Shown here: positions 1 to 5,657 of the stretch, piece by piece | How the letters are laid out: each line of letters begins with the position of its first letter | How positions within the stretch are numbered: position 1 is the stretch's first letter | Origin: DATBFX01 sp036558305 | GTDB taxonomy: Bacteria; Chloroflexota; Chloroflexia; Thermomicrobiales; UBA6265 | Assembly (NCBI GenBank): GCA_036558305.1 | Contig: DATBFX010000392.1 | Coordinates: 1 to 6,977, forward strand | Direction of reading: 5' to 3' | Length of the DNA stretch: 6,977 nt | Made by a program: the position numbers and the translations under genes | Notes under the pieces: model-generated | Database searches by the model: none | What the model saw: the letters and a program-made list of their open reading frames with translations, nothing else | Told to the model about the DNA's origin: nothing

Positions 1-2
1 TG

Positions 3-587
3 GAGGCCTACCGCCGGTTCGCCGCCTTGCCGAACGACTACCCGCTCCACCTCGGCGTCACCGAGGCCGGGACACCGCGGGCCGGTTCGGTCCGCTCGGC
101 GATCGGGTTGGGAACGCTGCTCGCGCTCGGTATCGGCGACACGATTCGCGTCTCCCTGACGACCGATCCGGTCGAGGAGGTTTTCGTCGGTTTCGAAATC
201 CTCAAGAGTCTCGAGCTGCGGCAAAAAGGGGCGACGATGATCGCCTGCCCGACCTGTGGCCGGGTCGAGGTCGACCTCTTCACGATCGCCAACGAGATCG
301 ACCAGTTCCTCCTGCAAGTCCGAGAGCCGATTCGTGTCGCCGTGATGGGGTGCGTCGTCAACGGACCGGGCGAGGCGCGCGATGCCGACGTCGGTTTGGC
401 GGCCGGCAACGCCAAGGGCGTGATCTTCCGCAAGGGCAAAATCGTTCGCACCGTTCCGGAAACGGAGATGGTCGACGCCCTCAAGGCGGAGATCATGCAA
501 GTCGTCGATGACCGGCGCAATGGCGTGGTCGAAGAACCGACCGAGGCTGGGCGGTACCGACCGATGCTAGCTTTGACCGCGGTGTAG
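3..587 (+). CDS. ispG: 4-hydroxy-3-methylbut-2-enyl diphosphate synthase, C-terminal part (5' end outside window)
   Basis: This is the C-terminal part of IspG (GcpE), the cytoplasmic [4Fe-4S] enzyme of the MEP pathway that reductively converts methylerythritol cyclodiphosphate to HMBPP, the isoprenoid precursor. The frame is open from base 3, so the TTG at 27 is internal and not the start. The segment HLGVTEAG, the run IGLGTLLALGIGDTIRVSLT and the block ACPTCGR are typical of the family. The three cluster cysteines are at bases 246-248, 255-257 (CPTC) and 351-353 (GCVVNGPGE). The Glu seven residues after the last Cys (372-374) is the fourth ligand in characterised IspG. All are intact, so the protein should be functional. 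The last ~20 residues after VVDDRR form a short tail I do not recognise as a domain. The gene ends with TAG and is followed by a strong hairpin repeat. Identification is secure; only the N-terminal TIM-barrel is unseen. Confidence 0.96.
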   Translation, partial: EAYRRFAALPNDYPLHLGVTEAGTPRAGSVRSAIGLGTLLALGIGDTIRVSLTTDPVEEVFVGFEILKSLELRQKGATMIACPTCGRVEVDLFTIANEIDQFLLQVREPIRVAVMGCVVNGPGEARDADVGLAAGNAKGVIFRKGKIVRTVPETEMVDALKAEIMQVVDDRRNGVVEEPTEAGRYRPMLALTAV

Positions 588-601
588 AACCGGGCGGCCC
601 C

Positions 602-636
602 CACCCCCGGCCCCTCCCCCTACGTAGGGGGAGGGG
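602..636 (+). repeat. 35-nt hairpin-forming REP-like repeat, copy A
   Basis: The sequence begins CACCCCCGGCC and runs into a perfect 26-bp palindrome at 611-636 (CCCCTCCCCCTAC and its complement), centred on TACGTA. As RNA it gives an 11-bp G/C-rich stem with an ACGT loop. It lies 15 nt after the ispG stop codon. No T-tract follows (AGCGCGCC), so it is not a standard intrinsic terminator, though it could stabilise or end the ispG transcript. It matches the reverse complement of 693-727 at 28 of 35 positions by my alignment, with equal length. Confidence 0.75.
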
Positions 637-692
637 AGCGCGCCGAAAACCCTCTTGAACGACAATGCAAACATCGATTGCTCACTCCGTTC

Positions 693-727
693 CCCCTCTC
701 CCTCGGAAGGGAGATGGGCTGGGGGTG
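693..727 (-). repeat. 35-nt hairpin-forming REP-like repeat, copy B (inverted relative to copy A)
   Basis: The stem CTCCCT (698-703) pairs with AGGGAG (708-713) across the loop CGGA. With one mismatch it extends to an 11-bp stem (693-703 with 708-718). CTCAC at 681-685 can also pair with GTGAG at 725-729 as an outer arm. Read on the minus strand it aligns end to end with copy A: 17 of the first 20 positions agree, and the loops differ. It sits 27 nt before the TTG start of the downstream gene, so the ATG at 665 lies ahead of the repeat and would translate through it. Confidence 0.7.
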
Positions 728-743
728 AGGGCTGAATTCCGAC

Positions 744-748
744 GGAGG
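744..748 (+). promoter_or_regulatory. Shine-Dalgarno GGAGG that fixes a TTG start
   Basis: GGAGG lies 6 nt before the TTG at 755. It is the best ribosome binding site in this gap. It favours TTG 755 over the upstream in-frame ATG at 665, which has no such site and would encode a low-complexity N-terminus made from the repeat. Confidence 0.75.
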
Positions 749-754
749 ACCACC

Positions 755-1447
755 TTGGCCGTTCTATCGCCGCCCACGCTGTCCGAGGAGCAACTCGCCT
801 TTCTGCGCTCGGTCGATAGCCCGACCGTTGCCAACGCCGTCGAAGTCTTCAAGGTGCGCGATCGCACCGAGGGCTTCGTCGGTGGTGCGGTCCGTTGCCT
901 TTTTCCGGATCTCGGCGTCATGGTGGGCCGGGCGCTGACGGTCACGGTCGGCAATGAGGCCGGCGAGTCGGCAAGCCGCGACGGTTACTGGCAGATGTGG
1001 CAAGCGCTCGAACAGATGGACGGACCGGCGGTGCTCGTGATGCAGGACGTCAGTGGTCGCCCGAGTCGATGCGCCTACGCCGGTGAGGTCATGGCGACGT
1101 TGGCGCACCGTCTCGGCGCCGTCGGCATGGTGACGGACGGCGGCTATCGCGACGTCAACGAGGTTCGCGCCCTCGGTATGCACTACTACGCCGCGTACCA
1201 CGTCGTCTCGCACGGGAACTTTTCCATCCTCGATGTCGGCGTCCCGGTCGAGTTGGACGGGCAGCGAATCGAGACCGGCGACATCCTGCACGGCGACGTC
1301 AACGGCATCGTCGTCGTCCCCGCCGAGGTGCTCGACGGTTTGCCCGAGGCGGTGGCCGGGATTCGCGATCGAGAGCGCCGCGTGATGGAGTTCATTCGCG
1401 GTGAGAGCTTTTCACTCGAAGGGGTGAAGGCGGGACGCGGGTATTGA
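755..1447 (+). CDS. RraA-like / HMG-CHA aldolase family protein
   Basis: A 230-residue cytoplasmic protein of the RraA-like superfamily, which includes RNase E inhibitor RraA and the class II 4-hydroxy-4-methyl-2-oxoglutarate/4-carboxy-4-hydroxy-2-oxoadipate aldolases. Numbering from TTG 755, visible family blocks are DSPTVANAVE near the N-terminus, VLVMQDVSG (~93-101), GEVMATLA (110-117), VTDGGYRD (126-133) and HGDVNGIVVVP (179-189). In the aldolases the Arg-Asp pair of the DGxxRD block binds substrate and divalent metal; both are present (R132, D133), so lyase activity is plausible. The family was once annotated 'demethylmenaquinone methyltransferase (MenG)'; no methyltransferase motif is visible and that name should not be used. 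Start: TTG with GGAGG 6 nt upstream; an ATG 90 nt earlier falls ahead of a repeat. The gene stands alone, with 158 nt before the transporter gene. The family call is strong; the substrate is unknown. Confidence 0.88.
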   Translation: MAVLSPPTLSEEQLAFLRSVDSPTVANAVEVFKVRDRTEGFVGGAVRCLFPDLGVMVGRALTVTVGNEAGESASRDGYWQMWQALEQMDGPAVLVMQDVSGRPSRCAYAGEVMATLAHRLGAVGMVTDGGYRDVNEVRALGMHYYAAYHVVSHGNFSILDVGVPVELDGQRIETGDILHGDVNGIVVVPAEVLDGLPEAVAGIRDRERRVMEFIRGESFSLEGVKAGRGY

Positions 1448-1504
1448 TCGAAACCGATCATGCTCGAGGCTGGTCAGGCAGCCGTTCCCGAATTCGTACA
1501 TTTC

Positions 1505-1534
1505 ATCACAAGGTCCCGGTCACCCTGGTAAACT
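1505..1534 (+). promoter_or_regulatory. Possible sigma70-type promoter for the transporter binding protein
   Basis: An extended -10-like TGGTAAACT (1526-1534) has a weak -35-like ATCACA (1505-1510) 18 nt upstream. Each hexamer matches the consensus at four of six positions. It is the most promoter-like stretch in the 158-nt gap and would give a 5' leader of roughly 65 nt. In GC-rich DNA such matches occur by chance, so this is only a candidate. Confidence 0.3.
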
Positions 1535-1545
1535 TTCGGCCCGGA

Positions 1546-1562
1546 CGTGTTCGTACGACACG
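1546..1562 (+). promoter_or_regulatory. Near-palindromic operator candidate
   Basis: The 17-nt sequence CGTGTTCGTACGACACG has arms CGTG/CACG around a perfect TCGTACGA core (1551-1558), with one extra T. It begins 12 nt after the candidate -10 element, so a bound regulator would sit over the early transcribed region. The heptamer TTCGTAC also occurs at 1493-1499. No regulator gene is in the window. Inference only. Confidence 0.3.
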
Positions 1563-1594
1563 AAACCTCGCGCGCCGTCCGCGGCGGTCTTGCC

Positions 1595-1600
1595 GGAGAG
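1595..1600 (+). promoter_or_regulatory. Shine-Dalgarno GGAGAG that fixes the binding-protein start
   Basis: GGAGAG ends 5 nt before the ATG at 1606. It selects this ATG over the longer in-frame extension back to 1444, which would overlap the previous gene and translate the regulatory gap. Confidence 0.8.
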
Positions 1601-1605
1601 ATGCC

Positions 1606-2754
1606 ATGAAGCGTGATCACGCCCAACCTCGGATCCCCGCGCTGCTCCCGTTGCTTTTCGGCCTCCTCATCGCCCCCGTCGTCCTCTCCAGCGGTCATCG
1701 CGCCGCCGCTCAGCAGGCCACCCCGCCGGCGCTCTCTTGCACGCCGTCTTCCGTGACCGCCGAGGTGCCTGCCGCGGCGACACCGGGCACCACGAGTTCG
1801 ACGGCGCCCACGAGCAACTTGAAAAAGGTCAAAATGGGGTATGTCCCCGTTTCGATCTTCGCGCCCGTTTTCGTCGCGAAAGAAAAGGGCTACTTCGCGG
1901 AGCAAGGGCTCGACGTCGACCTGGAACCCTTCCCCGGCGGTTCCGATCCGGTCGTGTTGACGGCGAGCGGGCAACTCGACCTGGGCATCGGCGGTGCCGG
2001 TCCCGCGTTCTGGAACGCGATCGCGCAAGGACTCCCGATCAAACTCATCGCGCCCGGCCACGCCGAGGGGAATCCGGTGGCGACGCCGCTGATGATTTCG
2101 AAGGCGTCCTGCGAATCCGGTGCGATCGCATCGGTCGCCGACCTCAAGGGCAAGAAGGTTTCCGTCAACGCGCGCGGTGCCACCGAGTATTGGCTGAGTC
2201 AGGCACTCTCCACGGGCGGTCTGACCCTGGACGACATCGATCTCCAAACGCTGGCGTTCCCGGACGCGGTCGCGGCCCTACAATCGGGTGCGGTCGACGC
2301 CGCGATGGTCGGTGAGCCGCTGGCGACGAAGGCCGAGCAGGACGGGATTGCGGTCCGTCTCGCAACGGACTTTCCGGTCCAGGACGTCCAGCCGACCGTG
2401 ATCTTCGCCAACGAGGATTTCCTGAAGAACAATCCCGAGGCGGCGACGGGTCTGGTCACCGCCTATCTCAAGGCGTCCCGCGACTTGACCGGAGACGGAT
2501 TCCTCGATCCGACGAACCTGGCGATCATCGAGCAGTACACCAAGGTCCCGGCGGCGCTGATCGCGGCGTCGGTCAAGCCGGTCTACGCGGTCGACGGCCA
2601 AATCAACTTCGACGGATTGGCGAAACTCCAGACCTTCTTCCGGGAACGCGGTCTCCTCGAATACGATAAGGATCTCGATCCGAAACAGATCGCCGACACG
2701 CAGTACGTCGATGCAGCGCTGGCGAAACTTGGACCGTATCAGGCGAGTTCGTAG
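1606..2754 (+). CDS. ABC transporter substrate-binding protein, NMT1/SsuA/ThiY-like
   Basis: A 382-residue secreted solute-binding protein of the NMT1/SsuA/TauA/ThiY class, which captures a small solute outside the membrane for the ATPase and permease encoded downstream. Residues 1-35 form a signal peptide: basic N-terminus, hydrophobic core ALLPLLFGLLIAPVVL, and an AAA-Q site resembling signal peptidase I cleavage. Residues ~36-71 are an Ala/Thr/Ser/Pro-rich linker. The binding domain starts at KKVKMGYVPVSIFAPVFVAKE, followed by GYFAEQGLDVDLEPF, the family signatures ASGQLDLGIGG and DLKGKKVSV, and AALQSGAVDAAMVGEP. There is no lipobox at the end of the hydrophobic core, so it is not an obvious lipoprotein. 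The only two cysteines are C45 in the linker and C169 in the domain. The start is ATG 1606 because of GGAGAG. The substrate (sulfonate, nitrate, thiamine pyrimidine, riboflavin or other) cannot be assigned; no TPP or FMN riboswitch is visible upstream. Confidence 0.93.
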   Translation: MKRDHAQPRIPALLPLLFGLLIAPVVLSSGHRAAAQQATPPALSCTPSSVTAEVPAAATPGTTSSTAPTSNLKKVKMGYVPVSIFAPVFVAKEKGYFAEQGLDVDLEPFPGGSDPVVLTASGQLDLGIGGAGPAFWNAIAQGLPIKLIAPGHAEGNPVATPLMISKASCESGAIASVADLKGKKVSVNARGATEYWLSQALSTGGLTLDDIDLQTLAFPDAVAALQSGAVDAAMVGEPLATKAEQDGIAVRLATDFPVQDVQPTVIFANEDFLKNNPEAATGLVTAYLKASRDLTGDGFLDPTNLAIIEQYTKVPAALIAASVKPVYAVDGQINFDGLAKLQTFFRERGLLEYDKDLDPKQIADTQYVDAALAKLGPYQASS

Positions 2755-2816
2755 TGCAGGGTGAGGAGACCTGTTTGAGTGCAGCCCGCCCCACTCCGAG
2801 GGCAGTCCTGACGCGA

Positions 2817-2843
2817 AGAGATCCCACGCATGCTCCGGATGAT
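2817..2843 (-). repeat. Degenerate inverted copy of the GTCATCCTGAGCGAAGCG-type repeat
   Basis: AGAGATCC (2817-2824) and GGATGA (2837-2842) match the two ends of the reverse complement of the intact copy at 2868-2895. The middle (CACGCATGCTCC) is partly diverged and one base shorter. Together with the right copy it makes an inverted pair about 24 nt apart. Confidence 0.5.
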
Positions 2844-2867
2844 CGAACGAGGGATGACGTTTACCTT

Positions 2868-2895
2868 GTCATCCTGAGCGAAGCGAAGGATCTCT
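2868..2895 (+). repeat. REP-like repeat of the GTCATCCTGAGCGAAGCG type
   Basis: The 28-nt unit GTCATCCTGAGCGAAGCG followed by AAGGATCTCT is a repeat I recognise from intergenic regions of many unrelated bacterial genomes, where it yields spurious peptides such as VILSEAKDL and, on the other strand, SFASLRMT. Both can be read here. Its GTCATCC end also pairs with GGATGAC at 2852-2858 across a 9-nt loop. It lies between the binding-protein and ATPase genes. The rest of the 205-nt gap (2755-2959) contains no gene I can support. Confidence 0.8.
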
Positions 2896-2959
2896 CCACC
2901 GTCACTCCGGCTACACAAGTCGCTCGATCCTGCACGATCGCGGGGGCATCGTCCGGGCG

Positions 2960-3838
2960 ATGGTCCAGATAGCGGTCACAGCAAAGGCCGGGTCCCTGGC
3001 GGTCGCAACTCCTGCCGCCCGGCCCGCAACCGAGGCCGCCGGCGGCAGCGTGCCGGCGATTCGGTCGAGCGGGATCGGCCGTCGCTTCGAGACCACGGCC
3101 GGGACGATCGATGCGATCCGGCACGTCAACCTCGCCGTCGAACCGGGCGAGTTCTGCGTCATCGTCGGGCCGTCCGGCTGCGGGAAAACGACCTTCCTGC
3201 GCATCATCGCCGGACTCGAACGGCCCACCGCCGGCACGCTCGACTTGCGAGACGGCAATGGCGGGTCGCCGACGAATGCGATGGTATTTCAAGGGCGATC
3301 GGTCTTTCCGTGGCTGACGGTCCGGGAGAATGTCGCCTATGGACTCAAACTGAACGGGGTCGGACGGCGTGAGCGGCGGCAGACGACCGCGCGGATGATC
3401 GAGTTGGTCGGCCTGACCCGCTTCGAGCGCGCCTATCCGCACCAACTGTCGGAGGGCATGCGCCAGCGGGTGGCGATCGCCCGCGCCTTGGCGGTCGATC
3501 CCGATCTTCTGTTGATGGACGAACCGTTTGGCGCCCTCGACGAACAAACGCGCTTCGTCCTCCAAGAAGAGTTGCTTCGCATCTGGGAAGCCTCGCGCAA
3601 GACCGTGGTCTTCGTCACGCACTCGATCGACGAGGCGCTGACGCTGGCCGACCGTATCGTCGTCTTCACGGCGCAACCGGGCACGGTCAAAGCGACGCTG
3701 CCGGTCCCCTTTGCTCGCCCGCGCGAACTGACGGCGGTCCGCTCCGACCCGGCCTTCGCCGGTCTTTTCCGCGAGATTTGGGACCTCTTGCGCGAGGAAG
3801 TCCAGGCGGCACGGTCCGCGGCGGGGACAGCACCATGA
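2960..3838 (+). CDS. ABC transporter ATP-binding protein, SsuB/TauB/NrtD-like
   Basis: A 292-residue ATPase that powers the importer on the cytoplasmic face. Numbering from ATG 2960: Walker A GPSGCGKTT (70-78), Q-loop VFQ (Q111), signature LSEGMRQRV (163-171), Walker B LLLMDEP (183-189), D-loop ALDEQ (192-196), switch His in VTHS (H221). All catalytic residues are present, so it should be active. The signature has Glu where LSGGM is more usual. The segment SVFPWLTVRENVAYGL and the THSIDEALTLADRIVVF block are typical of the nitrate/sulfonate/taurine group. The first ~30 residues are Ala-rich and outside the normal fold, and there is no good Shine-Dalgarno before 2960; GTG 3050 (residue 31) is a possible alternative start. 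CATCG (2947-2951) can pair with CGATG (2958-2962), hiding the ATG. The stop overlaps the permease start. Function sure, start less so. Confidence 0.93.
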   Translation: MVQIAVTAKAGSLAVATPAARPATEAAGGSVPAIRSSGIGRRFETTAGTIDAIRHVNLAVEPGEFCVIVGPSGCGKTTFLRIIAGLERPTAGTLDLRDGNGGSPTNAMVFQGRSVFPWLTVRENVAYGLKLNGVGRRERRQTTARMIELVGLTRFERAYPHQLSEGMRQRVAIARALAVDPDLLLMDEPFGALDEQTRFVLQEELLRIWEASRKTVVFVTHSIDEALTLADRIVVFTAQPGTVKATLPVPFARPRELTAVRSDPAFAGLFREIWDLLREEVQAARSAAGTAP

Positions 3839-4605
3839 GTCGCTCCCGGAGACGGGCCGTCGAGCTCGTCCTGACGCTGAGCGCGCCTGTCCTCATCCTC
3901 GTGATCTGGGAAGTGCTGTCGCGCACCGACCGGATCAATCCCCTCTTCTGGCCGCCGCCGTCGAGTCTGTGGAGCACGTTCACCCAGCTCGTCCGTCATG
4001 GGGGACTGCTGACCGATGTCCGCGTCAGTCTCTTCCGCATCATCGGCGGGTTCTTGTTGGGTGCCATACCCGGCGTCGCCTTGGGTTTGGCGATGGGTCT
4101 CTTCTGGCCGGTCCGCGTGTTCGTGATGCCGATCGCGACGGCGGTCTACGCGGTGCCGAAGATCGCGATCTTGCCGTTGGTCATCATCGCGCTCGGGACC
4201 GGCGAGTCGTCCAAGCTGGCGATCGTCGCGATCTCGATCTTCTTCCTCGTCGTCCTCAACACGATGGCCGGCGTCATGGCGATCGATCCCTCCTACCGGG
4301 ATGTGGCCCGGAACTTCGGAGCGAGTCGGTTCGAACTCTTCGGTACGGTCGCGTTTCCGGGGGCGTTGCCGGCGATCTTCACTGGACTCCGGCTCGGACT
4401 CGGGTTCTCGCTGATCGTCATCGTCGGTGCCGAATTCCTTTCGGCAAAACAGGGCATCGGCCAGTTGATCTGGGAGAGCTACAGCATCCTGGCGATCCGC
4501 AAGATGTTCGTCGGTCTGATTGTGACGGGTTTGTTGGGATGGGTGCTGACGCTCTCACTCGACCTGATCGAGCGGCTCGTTCTCCCCTGGCGACCGATCA
4601 CGTGA
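3835..4605 (+). CDS. ABC transporter permease, SsuC/TauC/NrtB-like
   Basis: A 256-residue integral membrane permease with the binding-protein-dependent transport fold and about six membrane segments (near residues 9-28, 66-90, 95-121, 127-149, 181-202 and 223-243). The cytoplasmic coupling loop is visible at ~155-185: ARNFGASRFELFGTVAFPG followed by ALPAIFTGLRLG, the EAA-type motif that contacts the ATPase. The start is ATG 3835, sharing ATGA with the ATPase stop (3836-3838). That suggests translational coupling and a two-subunit homodimeric membrane complex, since no second permease gene is present. A longer reading from 3778 lies wholly in the ATPase gene and is rejected. Residues PPPSSLWSTF after the first segment are typical of this subfamily. 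The solute is unknown. Confidence 0.94.
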   Translation: MSRSRRRAVELVLTLSAPVLILVIWEVLSRTDRINPLFWPPPSSLWSTFTQLVRHGGLLTDVRVSLFRIIGGFLLGAIPGVALGLAMGLFWPVRVFVMPIATAVYAVPKIAILPLVIIALGTGESSKLAIVAISIFFLVVLNTMAGVMAIDPSYRDVARNFGASRFELFGTVAFPGALPAIFTGLRLGLGFSLIVIVGAEFLSAKQGIGQLIWESYSILAIRKMFVGLIVTGLLGWVLTLSLDLIERLVLPWRPIT

Positions 4606-4639
4606 AACCCGGACCCACCGTGAGACGTATCTCTGGGCG

Positions 4640-5596
4640 ATGAGCGCGACCGATCCGACGGCCACCGGCCTCGCAACGCCACCCCGAACCACGCCGAGCC
4701 GGTGGCGCATCTGGCTTCAGGCCATCCGCTACTTTTCCTTCACGGCTTCGGCCATCCCGATCCTGATCGGGTCGGCACTGGCGCTCGTCGATCGCAAGTT
4801 CGACCCCGTCCTCTTCGTCGTCATGCTCTTCGCCGCAATCGCATGCCACGCCGGTGCCAATCTCGCCAACGACTACTACGACCACGTCAAGGGCATCGAC
4901 ACGCCGGAGTCGTTGGGACCGAGCAAAGTTATCCAACAGTCACTGCTGACGCCCGCCGAGGTACGGCGCGGCATGATCGTGGCCTTCGCGATCGCGACGG
5001 CCCTCGGGCTGGTCATCGTCGCCAAAACCGGTTGGCCGATCCTGGTGCTGGCGTTGGCAAGTCTCGGCGCCGCCTTCTTCTACACGGGTGGCCCGAAACC
5101 GCTCGGCTACGTTGCGCTCGGAGAGATCACCGTCCTGATCTTCATGGGACCGGTGATGATCGGCGGTGCCTACTACGTGATGACCGAGCATTTGAGTTGG
5201 AATGCGATCTGGGCCTCGGTGCCGGTCGGTTTCCTAGTGGCGGCAATCCTTCATGCCAACAACATCCGCGACATCGAGCTCGACCGGCGCGCGGGCAAAG
5301 CGACATTGGCGACGCTGCTCGGTCGCACGTGGTCGAACGTCGAGTATCTTGGCCTGGTCGGCGGAGCGTTCGTTGCGACCGCGCTCTGGATTGCGGTGCG
5401 GCCCGAATTCTGGCCGGTGGCGCTCGTGCTCTTGGCGGCTCCGGCGGCGGTCAGTCTCGTCCGGTTGGTCTTCAGCGCCGCGGAGGGACGAGAGCTCAAC
5501 GTGGCACTGAGGAAAACGGCCGGCTTGCATCTTCGCTTCGGAACCTTGATGACGATAGGACTGCTGATCCGTGCAACGATCGATCGACTTGGATGA
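4640..5596 (+). CDS. menA: 1,4-dihydroxy-2-naphthoate polyprenyltransferase (UbiA family)
   Basis: A 318-residue membrane prenyltransferase that joins polyprenyl diphosphate to 1,4-dihydroxy-2-naphthoate, giving demethylmenaquinone for the respiratory chain. The two Asp-rich Mg-diphosphate motifs of the UbiA family are visible: NDYYDHVKG (77-85) and NNIRDIELD (207-215). YTGGPKPLGY with following GE (148-162) and the HAGANLANDYYD context favour MenA over UbiA, protoheme farnesyltransferase or chlorophyll synthase. Multiple hydrophobic segments fit the usual eight to nine helices. A ~20-residue Thr/Pro-rich tail precedes the fold. The start ATG 4640 is 34 nt after the permease stop with only a weak GGG upstream. 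Other men genes are not in view, so substrate identity rests on motifs; a related quinone or lipid prenyltransferase remains possible. It is probably co-transcribed with the transporter and the following phosphoesterase. Confidence 0.87.
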   Translation: MSATDPTATGLATPPRTTPSRWRIWLQAIRYFSFTASAIPILIGSALALVDRKFDPVLFVVMLFAAIACHAGANLANDYYDHVKGIDTPESLGPSKVIQQSLLTPAEVRRGMIVAFAIATALGLVIVAKTGWPILVLALASLGAAFFYTGGPKPLGYVALGEITVLIFMGPVMIGGAYYVMTEHLSWNAIWASVPVGFLVAAILHANNIRDIELDRRAGKATLATLLGRTWSNVEYLGLVGGAFVATALWIAVRPEFWPVALVLLAAPAAVSLVRLVFSAAEGRELNVALRKTAGLHLRFGTLMTIGLLIRATIDRLG

Positions 5597-5657
5597 TTCG
5601 GGCGAGCATGACGACGTGGAAAATCTCGAATCCGATTCCGTCCGGAACCGACCGAGA

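Noticed and set aside
665..754. N-terminal extension of the RraA-like protein from ATG 665
   Set aside because: It would translate the hairpin repeat, lacks a Shine-Dalgarno and adds residues outside the family fold; TTG 755 has GGAGG at 6 nt.
1446..1459. GATCG-AAAC-CGATC hairpin overlapping the RraA-like stop codon as a terminator
   Set aside because: Only five base pairs and no T-tract follows.
1444..1605. N-terminal extension of the binding protein to 1444
   Set aside because: It overlaps the previous gene and puts a basic non-signal stretch before a normal signal peptide; ATG 1606 has a good ribosome binding site.
1448..1605. TPP or FMN riboswitch that would identify the importer's substrate
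   Set aside because: I see no THI-box or RFN-element core sequences in the gap.
1474..2247. 257-codon open frame on the minus strand over the binding-protein gene
   Set aside because: Shadow of the binding protein with Arg/Gly-rich composition and no domain.
2925..2940. CGATC/GATCG inverted repeat before the ATPase gene
   Set aside because: A five-bp stem on GATC-rich words is expected by chance in this GC-rich sequence.
2754..2972. 72-codon frame containing VILSEAKDLS
   Set aside because: The peptide is the translation of the REP-like repeat, a well-known false gene; there is no ribosome binding site and no other domain.
2861..3676. 271-codon open frame on the minus strand over the ATPase gene
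   Set aside because: It is antisense to a gene with full Walker A, Walker B and signature motifs, starts inside a known repeat, and its protein is Arg/Asp-rich with no recognisable domain. This is a GC-rich shadow frame.
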